Source: Porphyromonadaceae bacterium UBA4262 (GTDB taxonomy: Bacteria; Bacteroidota; Bacteroidia; Bacteroidales; Muribaculaceae). From it: a stretch of DNA of 8,289 nucleotides. Every line of letters starts with the position of its first letter. The first letter of the stretch is position 1. The stretch spans positions 1 through 8,289 of the forward strand of contig DGWI01000006.1 of assembly GCA_002396085.1 (NCBI GenBank). The letters run 5' to 3'. A program made the position numbers and the translations under genes. The notes beneath the pieces are model-generated. The model was not told the DNA's origin and did no database searches. It saw only the letters and a list, made by a program, of their open reading frames with translations. Below are positions 1-6,149 of this stretch, piece after piece.

Positions 1-26
1 ACACGGGGACGGTTCTTTTGTCACGC
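1..26 (-). repeat. REP-like palindromic repeat, copy 1 (cut by window edge)
   Basis: Read on the minus strand from 26, this matches the repeat at 832-857 at 25 of 26 positions, in inverted orientation. The arm GTGACA (24-19) is visible; the opposite arm is cut off after TGT. It overlaps the end of the visible RHS frame. Confidence 0.75.
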
Positions 27-289
27 TCGCCATCGGCGTCGTACCAGTAGTGCGACACATAGCCGTTCTGCGAGAGAGCCGTCAGGCGGTTCTCCTCATC
101 CCAGCGGAACCGCTCCTCACGGGTACGCTGCACATCTGGTTGGGTTGTCATGTCGTGCTTCACTCTTGATGTATTAACGTAAAGGATATTGCCATTATTG
201 TCATACTCATAAGAATGCGCCTCACGGATGCTGTCGCCAGCCGTCGGCGCCACTAACGCCATGCGGTAGTTGGTGTTCGGGCGTGTCAT
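1..289 (-). CDS. RHS/YD-repeat protein fragment (partial, runs off the window)
   Basis: The frame reads SYEYDNNGNI (residues 26-35), WDEENRL (63-69) and YWYDADGER (81-89), the spaced tyrosine/aspartate signature of RHS or YD-repeat polymorphic-toxin proteins of Bacteroidales. Intact members are much longer surface or secreted proteins whose variable C-terminal tip carries a toxin; here only about 96 codons are visible. I chose the ATG at 289 because AGGAG (298-294) lies four bases upstream. An in-frame ATG at 337, two bases beyond the stop of the upstream gene, would add 16 residues. RHS similarity stops at GER, exactly where a REP-like repeat begins (1-26); the frame continues as DKRTVPV, which is not RHS-like. 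It may be an orphan tip, a truncated remnant, or the start of a frame continuing outside the window. The RHS assignment is fairly secure; functionality is doubtful. Confidence 0.72.
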   Translation of the reverse strand, partial: MTRPNTNYRMALVAPTAGDSIREAHSYEYDNNGNILYVNTSRVKHDMTTQPDVQRTREERFRWDEENRLTALSQNGYVSHYWYDADGERDKRTVPV

Positions 290-339
290 AAAACTCCTAA
301 ACGAGAACTTTGACGAAAGAACTGCCCCGTGGCACATAA

Positions 340-756
340 CTATTTTTCCAAAAACTGTAAAACTCTCTTAACATTGCAACTTTCGCACTCATTGGTTTTT
401 CCATATTCAAGACCCACTTGAATATATGCACTTAATTCATTTCTTTCTGCTGAATCTGTATTCTCTAGAGCACAGATGAATTTTTCTGAGCCAATACGTT
501 TTATAAGTTCTACTATAATAATACCATGCTCATAGGCATAGGCAGCATCAAATGATAACTGCACAAATTTTCTTATTGAGTCATTCTCGCCATTAAGAGA
601 CGTTTCTAACAAGCCAACATAATCAGCACCATACCTATCATCTGCAAGCTCACATAAATGCTCTGAGATATAAATCCCATCAATAGAAATGTTGTTGTTG
701 CAACAGATAAAGAATAGTATTAAACATACCAATACAAAGATATTTTTATTCTTCAT
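340..756 (-). CDS. Small lipoprotein-like protein, candidate RHS-associated immunity protein
   Basis: This is a 138-residue protein of unrecognised family. The start at 756 (MKNKN) is preferred over an upstream TTG at 792 because it puts a lysine-rich n-region directly before a hydrophobic stretch (residues 6-18), as in an export signal. That stretch ends in ICCNNN, so Cys18 or Cys19 could be lipidated, although the lipobox is not canonical. The mature part is acidic and predicted mostly helical (for example LLETSLNGENDSIRKFV). GC content is by eye near 35%, far below the GC-rich neighbours, which suggests recent acquisition. It ends two bases before a possible start of the RHS fragment on the same strand. 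In RHS loci, small AT-rich genes between tip cassettes commonly encode cognate immunity proteins. That role is inferred from position only; another small lipoprotein function is equally possible. Confidence 0.6.
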   Translation of the reverse strand: MKNKNIFVLVCLILFFICCNNNISIDGIYISEHLCELADDRYGADYVGLLETSLNGENDSIRKFVQLSFDAAYAYEHGIIIVELIKRIGSEKFICALENTDSAERNELSAYIQVGLEYGKTNECESCNVKRVLQFLEK

Positions 757-831
757 TGTTTTTGATTTGAATGTTATCAAGGCCTTTAACAACTAGAGTT
801 CCAAACACTTTAAGCTTTGACCATGGGATAT

Positions 832-860
832 GCGTGACAAAAGAACCGTCCCCCTGTCAC
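832..860 (+). repeat. REP-like palindromic repeat, copy 2
   Basis: This is the inverted partner of the repeat at 1-26, with 22 bases identical before the first mismatch. Terminal arms GTGACA (834-839) and TGTCAC (855-860) can pair around a loop containing GAACCGTCCCC. Short palindromes of this form resemble REP elements mobilised by Y1/RAYT-type transposases. No transposase is in the window, so that link is recalled knowledge and inference. It lies between the start of the small lipoprotein gene and the 3' end of the coiled-coil gene. Confidence 0.75.
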
Positions 861-899
861 ATCTGTCCCATTGCTTTAACAACATCTTGTGTTGAGGGG

Positions 900-3089
900 T
901 CAGAAGAGGGAGAGCTGGCGCGGATCGGGCTTGGAAATCGGCTGGGGCTCAGGCTCGGGTTCGGGCTCTGGATCAGGTACTGGATCGGGCACAGCTGGCA
1001 CCAGCCAGTCGATGTCGTCCAGATCTTGCTCAATGCCAGCAAATGGGTCTCGCGGCATAGATTTAGCCGATTTTTTGACGGGTTCGGGCTGCGGAGCGGG
1101 AATCTTCTTTGGCTCAATGTGCTCGGCTGATTTGTTTTCGATCGGCTGTGAGGCAACCGCAGGCTTTTGCTTTTGCTGCTCTAATTGTTTTTCGAGTTGC
1201 TTGACTTGCTCCTTGAGTTTGGTAATCTCGCTGTTTTTCTTCTCCTTGAATTGCTCGACTTCCTCAAGTTTTTGCTGCACTTGTGCAGCGATTTCTAGAT
1301 TGGCATTGGCCTCGGCGAGTTCCTCTCTCAGCGAGGCGATTTCTTCGGCCTGGGCGGTCGCCGCAAGCGACGACCCTTCGAGTTGCTGCCGCAACCGCGC
1401 GATTTCATCGTCCTGGGCGGTCGCCGCACGCGACGACCCTTCGAGTTGTTGCTTCAAACGGGTGATTTCTTCGGCGCTGGCGGTCGCAGCAAGCGATGAC
1501 TCAGAGAGTTGCTGCTTCAACCGGGCGATCTCCTCGTCCTGGGCGGTCGCCGCGCGCGACGACTCGGCGAGTTGCTGCTGCAACTGAGCGATTTCATCGG
1601 CGCTGGCGGTCGCAGCAAGCGACGCCCCTTCGAGTTGCTGCTGCAACTGAGCAATTTCTTCGGCCTGGGCGGTCGCCGCAAGCGATGACTCGGAGAGTTG
1701 ATTGCTCAATTCGGTTTCTTTGGCACTGAGGCGCTCGGCGATTTGGTCCTTCTCGTCGCGCAATTGCTCGACCTGGGCATTTGCAACGGTGAGCGAGGCA
1801 TGAAGTTCTTGCAATTCTTCTTGCTGGCTAAGCAACTGATTGGCAGTCTTCTGGCCCTCGGCAGTGAATTGCGCAATCTGCTGCTCAAGTTGCTCGCGTT
1901 CGCTGCGATGCCGCTCGACCACCGTAGCGGCCGATGCCAGTTGTGCCTTGAGCGCATCGATGTGGTTAGCCACATCGATGTCGCGCCGCTTGTGCTTGTC
2001 GGCCGTGTCCTTGGCCAGCGCATTGAGTTGGTCTATGGTCTTGTGCAACTGCGCATTTTCCTGCTCAGCGCGTTCCAGGCTTTGCTTGATGTCCTCATCA
2101 ACAGCCAGTCGTGCCACCTCGGCCTTGAGCTGTGCGATCTCGGCATTCTTTTTTTCCTTGAACTGCTCGACCTCCTCGAGTTTTTGCTGCACTTGGGCTG
2201 CGATTTCAAGATTAGCATTAGCCTCGGCGAGTTCCTCTCTCAACGAGGCGATTTCCTCGTCCCGGGCGGTCGCCGCACGCGACGACCCTTCGAGTTGCTG
2301 CCGCAACTGGGTGACTTCTTCGGCACTAGTGGTTGCCGCAAGCGATGCCTCAGAGAGTTGCTGCCGCAACTGGGCGATTTCTTCCTCGGCCTGGGCGGTC
2401 GCCGCAAGCGACGACCCTTCCATTTTACTCCTTGTGCTCTCCAGTTGGCTGTTCAGTTCGTCACACCGCTGCCTGAGTTGCTTGATCTGCTGATCTTTCT
2501 CTGCCAAATCCTCATGATGCTGCTCCATCATCTTCTCAATGGCATCGGTGGTTTCGGTGCCACCATCGCCACCGGCCTTGACCTCCATGACGCGGATTTT
2601 GTTGAGCAGTCCTTTCTTGTCGTTCTCGAGTGTGCTGACCTGCACTTGCAGTTGCTCAATCTTCTCGGTGAGAGCGTTGGCTCGGTCTTGTGCCGCCCGT
2701 CGCTGCGTCTCGCTCATTTGCAGCCGCTGCTTGAGGTCGTCGCCATCGGCAGCACTGTGTTTTGCCTCGGGCTGTTGCACGGGTGTTGATGCTGGCTTCA
2801 CGGCTGGCTGCGCCTCTCGCTGCGCCTGCTGCATGTTGCGCATCATGTTCATGAGTTGCTGCATCTGCGCTTTGAGCGCTGCCACCTCGGCCTCGGACTG
2901 AGCCTGCTGTGTTGCAGCAGACGCTATGGACTGCTGCTGCGCAGCAGTCTCCTCTCGCCGCTGGTCATTGTCACGGCGGAAGGGGTTGACATAGGGTGTG
3001 GTACGCGAGTCGACCCTGATATCATCCTCAAAGTCGCTGCCGTCCTCGGTGAAGCCAAAGGCCCGTTTCACTTTGCTGAAAAAGTCCAT
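900..3089 (-). CDS. Repeat-rich coiled-coil protein with C-terminal clamp-binding motif
   Basis: This is a 729-residue protein of unknown family. Residues 1-40 form a short head (MDFFSKVKRAFGF, then TTPYVNPFRRD). Residues 41-115 are Gln/Ala/Met-rich. Residues about 117-640 are charged heptad sequence typical of a long coiled coil, rich in Glu, Gln, Leu and Ala. Two arrays of a 21-residue unit of the form SSLAATAQAEEIAQLQQQLEG less its last residue occur at 226-289 (three copies, the first with one extra Glu) and 468-593 (six copies). Residues 641-724 are a Pro/Lys then Pro/Glu/Asp-rich tail containing MPRDPFAGIEQDL, DDIDWL and alternating PE. The chain ends in QLSLF (725-729), which fits the sliding-clamp pentapeptide QL[SD]LF. 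There is no signal peptide or membrane segment, so it is probably cytoplasmic. ATG at 3089 has no Shine-Dalgarno, as is usual in this phylum. A structural or scaffolding role tied to replication or repair is inference. Confidence 0.85.
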   Translation of the reverse strand: MDFFSKVKRAFGFTEDGSDFEDDIRVDSRTTPYVNPFRRDNDQRREETAAQQQSIASAATQQAQSEAEVAALKAQMQQLMNMMRNMQQAQREAQPAVKPASTPVQQPEAKHSAADGDDLKQRLQMSETQRRAAQDRANALTEKIEQLQVQVSTLENDKKGLLNKIRVMEVKAGGDGGTETTDAIEKMMEQHHEDLAEKDQQIKQLRQRCDELNSQLESTRSKMEGSSLAATAQAEEEIAQLRQQLSEASLAATTSAEEVTQLRQQLEGSSRAATARDEEIASLREELAEANANLEIAAQVQQKLEEVEQFKEKKNAEIAQLKAEVARLAVDEDIKQSLERAEQENAQLHKTIDQLNALAKDTADKHKRRDIDVANHIDALKAQLASAATVVERHRSEREQLEQQIAQFTAEGQKTANQLLSQQEELQELHASLTVANAQVEQLRDEKDQIAERLSAKETELSNQLSESSLAATAQAEEIAQLQQQLEGASLAATASADEIAQLQQQLAESSRAATAQDEEIARLKQQLSESSLAATASAEEITRLKQQLEGSSRAATAQDDEIARLRQQLEGSSLAATAQAEEIASLREELAEANANLEIAAQVQQKLEEVEQFKEKKNSEITKLKEQVKQLEKQLEQQKQKPAVASQPIENKSAEHIEPKKIPAPQPEPVKKSAKSMPRDPFAGIEQDLDDIDWLVPAVPDPVPDPEPEPEPEPQPISKPDPRQLSLF
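903..917 (-). other. Codons for QLSLF, putative beta-clamp-binding peptide
   Basis: These are the last five sense codons of the coiled-coil gene, directly before its TGA stop at 902-900. QL[SD]LF is the known consensus by which bacterial polymerases, Hda and mismatch-repair proteins dock on DnaN. Its extreme C-terminal position after a Pro/Glu-rich, probably extended linker is where such motifs are usually accessible. A five-residue match can arise by chance, but the fit is exact. Confidence 0.55.
1311..1688 (-). repeat. 63-bp tandem repeat, six copies, in the coiled-coil gene
   Basis: Six in-frame units encode residues 468-488, 489-509, 510-530, 531-551, 552-572 and 573-593. Each is 21 residues (three heptads), so changes in copy number keep both reading frame and coiled-coil register. 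The AATA core and the EEI..L.QQL segment are conserved, while residues around them alternate (SSL/SSR/ASL, AQAEE/ASADE/AQDEE), so the units are diverged rather than freshly duplicated. Confidence 0.9.
2124..2285 (-). repeat. 162-bp intragenic duplication, copy A (copy B at 1212-1373)
   Basis: Residues 269-322 and 573-626 align without gaps at 48 of 54 positions. The shared part covers the last 21-residue unit of each array plus the non-repeat segment containing EANANLEIAAQVQQKLEEV and EQFKEKKN. The nucleotide sequences are also very similar, so this is a segmental duplication rather than convergent heptad sequence. It shows that whole array-plus-tail modules were copied, not just single units. 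Confidence 0.85.
2223..2414 (-). repeat. 63-bp tandem repeat, second array (three copies)
   Basis: These units encode residues 226-247, 248-268 and 269-289 and belong to the same repeat family as the array at 1311-1688. The first unit is 22 residues because of an extra Glu codon (AEEEIAQL), a one-residue interruption of the heptad pattern. Confidence 0.85.
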
Positions 3090-3117
3090 ATTCTAGAGCG
3101 AGATTTGTCAGAAAGTG

Positions 3118-3125
3118 TAAAGGTA
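3118..3125 (-). promoter_or_regulatory. Probable -7 box of the coiled-coil gene
   Basis: On the minus strand the sequence is TACCTTTA, one base from the Bacteroidetes -7 consensus TAnnTTTG and 28 bases upstream of the ATG at 3089. I see no clear TTTG at the -33 spacing; the upstream sequence is a T-rich run. It suggests separate transcription from topA, with a leader of roughly 20 bases. Confidence 0.45.
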
Positions 3126-3180
3126 CGAAATTTTTCTGAATCACGAATAAAAAAAACGATTTTTTTGATTTTTCTATCAA

Positions 3181-3218
3181 AAGAGGAGCCTGGAGATTGT
3201 TGTCTCCAGGCTCCTCTT
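3181..3218 (-). terminator. Intrinsic terminator downstream of topA
   Basis: A perfect 16-bp inverted repeat (3181-3196 with 3203-3218) encloses a 6-base loop. In the topA direction the stem ends in CUCUU, followed by a T-rich stretch including a run of eight Ts about 20 bases on. It is the strongest hairpin in the window and separates topA and its repeat array from the coiled-coil gene. Confidence 0.8.
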
Positions 3219-3489
3219 ATTCGCGATGGGATCGCGAATCACCCCAAACGCGGGTGCCTCTTTTATTCGCGATGGGATCGCGAATCACCCCAAACGTGAG
3301 TGCCTCTTTTATTCGCGATGATATCGCGAATCACCCCAAACGTGGGGGCCTCTTTTATTCGCGATGGGAGCGCGAATCACCCCAAACGCGGGTGCCTCTT
3401 TTATTCGCGATGGGATCGCGAGGCACCCCAAACGTGAGTGCCTCTTTTATTCGCGATGGGAGCGCGAGGCACGCAAAACGCGGGTGATT
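3219..3489. repeat. Six tandem 46-bp palindromic repeats after topA
   Basis: Units start at 3219, 3265, 3311, 3357, 3403 and 3449, with exact 46-bp spacing; the last decays at the topA stop codon. Each begins with the arm ATTCGCGAT, a 3-base loop, then ATCGCGAAT (a perfect 9-bp stem in units 1-3; in unit 3 the loop is GAT instead of GGG). Units 4 and 6 carry AGCGCG instead of ATCGCG, and units 5-6 end the arm in GAGG instead of GAAT. A second, weaker inverted repeat follows (CACCC with GGGTG, or GAGGCAC with GTGCCTC in unit 5), then CTCTTTT. There are no variable spacers, so this is not CRISPR. The array would form serial hairpins in the topA 3' untranslated region. Its function is unknown. 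Confidence 0.92.
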
Positions 3490-5835
3490 TTACTTGCGGG
3501 TGCGACGGGTGGTCGCTGCCTTGCGTTTGGGCCGCGAGGCGTTGGCCTCGTCGGCAATGATGGCGCGACACTCGTCGAGCGTGAGCGATGCCGCATCGAG
3601 CTTGCGCGGAATCTTATAGTTCTGCTTCTGATAACTGATGTATGGGCCATAACGACCATTGAGCACCTGCAGGTCGGGATCTTCATCAAAGGTCTTGATC
3701 AGCTTCTGTGCCTCGGCCTGACGCTTGCCCATGATGAGTTGCTGAGCCTCCTCGAGCGAGATCGCCTGTGGTGCCATGTCCTTGGGGATGGAGACAAACT
3801 CCTTGCCGTGCTTGACATAAGGCCCGAAACGCCCCACAGCCACCACGACGTCCTCGTCCTCGAACTGCCCCAGTGTGCGTGGCAAGTCAAAGAGTTTCAG
3901 TGCCTGCTCGAGTGTGATGGTTGCCATCGACTGATCCTTGAGCATCGAGGCAAAACGTGGCTTCTCCTTATCCTCGCTGCTGCCCAACTGCACCAGTGGT
4001 CCATAGCGGCCAATCTTGACCGAGACGGGCTTTCCGGTCTTGGGATCGGTGCCCAACACGCGCTCGCCCACCTTGTGCTCAAGGCGCAGCGTCGACACCT
4101 TCTCGATATTGGGGTGGAAGTTGGTGTAAAAGCGCTCGATGTCCTCGTTCCAACGCTCCTTGCCCTCGGCGATGTTGTCGAAGGTCTGCTCGACACGTGC
4201 CGTGAAATTGTAGTCGAGAATTGACGGGAAGTACTTGATGAGGAAGTCATTGACGACCATACCGACATCGGTGGGCAACAGTTTGCCCTTCTCGCTGCCA
4301 ACGAGTTCGCTCTTGGTCTTGGTTGTTATCTTGTCGCCCTTGAGGGTGATGACCTCAAACTCTCGCTTCTCGCCCTTGCTCTCGCCCTTTGCCACGTATT
4401 CGCGCTGCTGGATGGTCGAAATGGTAGGCGCGTAGGTCGACGGACGGCCTATGCCCAACTCCTCAAGTTTGCGCACCAACGACGCTTCACTGTAGCGAAT
4501 GGGCTGCTGCGTGTAGCGCTGCATAGCCACCATCTCGTTCAGCCCCAGAGGCATACCCTCGGACAGGGCGGGCAGCGTGTTCATGTCGTCGGGGGCAGCA
4601 TTGTCATCATCGGTTGACTCAAAGTAAACCTTAAGGAAGCCGTCAAACTTCACGACCTCGCCCGTGGCCTGAAATTGCTCGTCGCGATTGCTCACAGCGA
4701 TGTCGACGCTGGTACGCTCAAGTTCGGCATCGGCCATCTGCGAGGCGATGGTGCGCTTCCAGATGAGGTTGTAGAGTTTCTTCTCCTGTGCCGTTCCGCC
4801 GATTTCGTGGTTGGCAATGTAGGTCGGTCGTATAGCCTCGTGCGCTTCCTGCGCCCCCTTAGAAGTAGTGTGGTACTTGCGCACCTTGAGGTATCGCTCA
4901 CCGATGTTGTCCTTGATTTCCTGGCTGATGGTGCCAATGGCCAGGGCACTGAGGTTGACCGAGTCGGTACGCATGTAGGTGATGTGTCCCGCCTCGTACA
5001 ACGCTTGTGCCACGCGCATGGTCTGACTGACCGACATGCCCAGTTTGCGCGCCGCCTCCTGCTGCAATGTCGACGTGGTGAAGGGCGGTGCAGGCACCTT
5101 CTTGACAGGCTTGACGGTGATACCCGACACCTCGAAAGTTGCATCCTGACTCATTTCCAGGAACTTGAGTGCCTCGCCACGCTTGGTCAGACGGGTATTG
5201 AGTTCGGCAGAGAACATCTCGGACTTGCCATCAGCCTCGGGAATGAACTGTGCCGACACGCGGTAGTAAGGCTCACTATTGAAGTTCTTGATCTCGTTCT
5301 CGCGCTCGGCAATAAGTCGCACGGCCACACTCTGCACGCGACCAGCCGAGAGGGCGGGCTTGATCTTCTTCCACAACACGGGCGAGAGTTCAAACCCGAC
5401 TATGCGGTCGAGCACACGGCGTGCCTGCTGCGCATCGACGAGGTTGCGGTCGATGTCACGCGGCTCCTCGATGGCCTTGAGGATAGCAGGCTTGGTAATC
5501 TCGTGAAAGACGATGCGCTTTGTGGTCTCGGGCTTGAGTCCTAGCACTTCGTACAGATGCCACGCGATGGCTTCTCCCTCGCGGTCCTCATCACTTGCGA
5601 GCCAGACGACGTCGGCCTCAGCGGCTGCCTTGCGCAATTTCTTGACAAGCTCCTGCTTGTCCTCGGGTATTTCGTAAATGGGCTGGAACCCGTGATTGAT
5701 ATCTATGCTGAAATCTTTCTTGTGCAGGTCGCGAATGTGTCCGTAACTCGACATGACCTGATAGTCACTGCCGAGAAACTTCTGGATAGTCTTGGCCTTA
5801 GCCGGAGACTCAACGATTACGAGATTTTTTGCCAT
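3490..5835 (-). CDS. topA: DNA topoisomerase I (type IA)
   Basis: This 781-residue enzyme relaxes negative supercoils by transient single-strand cleavage through a 5'-phosphotyrosine link. The N-terminal Toprim domain starts MAKNLVIVESPAKAKTI, with the catalytic Glu9, and has the metal-binding DEDREGE (82-88). SAGRVQSVAVRLI lies at 163-175. The nucleophile is Tyr287 in ITYMRTDS (285-292), followed by HEAIRPT (332-338) and GIGRPSTYA (461-469). The C-terminus lacks the four-cysteine zinc fingers of the E. coli enzyme; the protein has a single Cys. Instead it has repeats marked by GRYGPLV (609-615), GRFGPYV (668-674) and GRYGPYI (727-733), then a basic tail RPKRKAATTRRTRK, probably for DNA binding. 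The start at 5835 has GGAG (5844-5841) five bases upstream. It is probably monocistronic, given the terminator at 3181-3218 and the divergent nrdD. Length and layout suit a Bacteroidales TopA. Confidence 0.98.
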   Translation of the reverse strand: MAKNLVIVESPAKAKTIQKFLGSDYQVMSSYGHIRDLHKKDFSIDINHGFQPIYEIPEDKQELVKKLRKAAAEADVVWLASDEDREGEAIAWHLYEVLGLKPETTKRIVFHEITKPAILKAIEEPRDIDRNLVDAQQARRVLDRIVGFELSPVLWKKIKPALSAGRVQSVAVRLIAERENEIKNFNSEPYYRVSAQFIPEADGKSEMFSAELNTRLTKRGEALKFLEMSQDATFEVSGITVKPVKKVPAPPFTTSTLQQEAARKLGMSVSQTMRVAQALYEAGHITYMRTDSVNLSALAIGTISQEIKDNIGERYLKVRKYHTTSKGAQEAHEAIRPTYIANHEIGGTAQEKKLYNLIWKRTIASQMADAELERTSVDIAVSNRDEQFQATGEVVKFDGFLKVYFESTDDDNAAPDDMNTLPALSEGMPLGLNEMVAMQRYTQQPIRYSEASLVRKLEELGIGRPSTYAPTISTIQQREYVAKGESKGEKREFEVITLKGDKITTKTKSELVGSEKGKLLPTDVGMVVNDFLIKYFPSILDYNFTARVEQTFDNIAEGKERWNEDIERFYTNFHPNIEKVSTLRLEHKVGERVLGTDPKTGKPVSVKIGRYGPLVQLGSSEDKEKPRFASMLKDQSMATITLEQALKLFDLPRTLGQFEDEDVVVAVGRFGPYVKHGKEFVSIPKDMAPQAISLEEAQQLIMGKRQAEAQKLIKTFDEDPDLQVLNGRYGPYISYQKQNYKIPRKLDAASLTLDECRAIIADEANASRPKRKAATTRRTRK

Positions 5836-5863
5836 AAATTCTCCATTTTTTAGAAATCGGCGG

Positions 5864-5871
5864 CAAAGGTA
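5864..5871 (-). promoter_or_regulatory. -7 box of the topA promoter
   Basis: TACCTTTG on the minus strand fits the Bacteroidetes -7 consensus TAnnTTTG exactly, 28 bases before the topA ATG. The expected -33 region, about 19-21 bases further upstream, falls inside the heptamer repeat at 5881-5908 and contains no TTTG. The -33 element is therefore weak or absent, or is supplied by the repeat. Confidence 0.65.
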
Positions 5872-5880
5872 CTAAATAAT

Positions 5881-5908
5881 TGAGAATTGAGAATTGAGAA
5901 TTGAGAAT
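5881..5908. repeat. Four copies of heptamer TGAGAAT (microsatellite)
   Basis: Four perfect tandem copies are followed by TTTT. The tract begins nine bases upstream of the topA -7 box and so covers the expected -33 contact region. A change in unit number would alter that spacing by 7 bp. Confidence 0.9.
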
Positions 5909-6037
5909 TTTAACACCTATTTTATAGAAAACGCCGTTTTGATTACCCTCTCACACCCAGACACGAGTTTTCGCAATTGGCGATAATGCACTATCACGAA
6001 TCAACAATTCAAAAATAATCAGACACAACAAAATAAC

Positions 6038-6116
6038 AAAAGTTTTCCAAAAAATTATATAATAAATTTATTATCAATAATATACAAAATTAAACATGTC
6101 GAAAAGTTTTCCAAAA
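6038..6116. promoter_or_regulatory. AT-rich element with direct repeats and palindrome upstream of nrdD
   Basis: The 15-base sequence AAAAGTTTTCCAAAA occurs at 6038-6052 and again at 6102-6116. Between them is the perfect 16-bp palindrome ATAATAAATTTATTAT (6059-6074). A related GAAAAAGTTTTGCC lies at 6142-6155, overlapping the nrdD -33 element. This could be a binding site for a regulator or nucleoid protein, or simply AT-rich sequence; no known operator is recognised. The rest of the 411-bp region between topA and nrdD shows no gene. Confidence 0.4.
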
Positions 6117-6149
6117 CAAAAATTTGTTGAAAAATTTTCTTGAAAAAGT

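Noticed and set aside
757..792. TTG at 792 as the start of the small lipoprotein-like gene
   Set aside because: It would put 12 extra residues before the MKNKN signal-like start, and no ribosome binding site supports it.
834..860. Intrinsic terminator for the coiled-coil gene
   Set aside because: The stem is only 6 bp with a 15-base loop and no following U tract on the minus strand; it is better explained as a REP-like repeat.
889..2901. Long plus-strand frames opposite the coiled-coil gene (Ser/Ala/Cys- or Leu-rich)
   Set aside because: They mirror the repeats and GC-rich codons of the minus-strand gene, have low-complexity composition and no family signature.
3219..3489. CRISPR array
   Set aside because: The 46-bp units are contiguous and alike along their whole length; there are no unique spacers and no cas genes.
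3197..4224. Open frames across the 46-bp repeats and antisense to topA (plus strand)
   Set aside because: Since 46 is not a multiple of three, the frame cycles through all three phases of the repeat, and the longer frame then runs antisense to topA. It is open only by composition.
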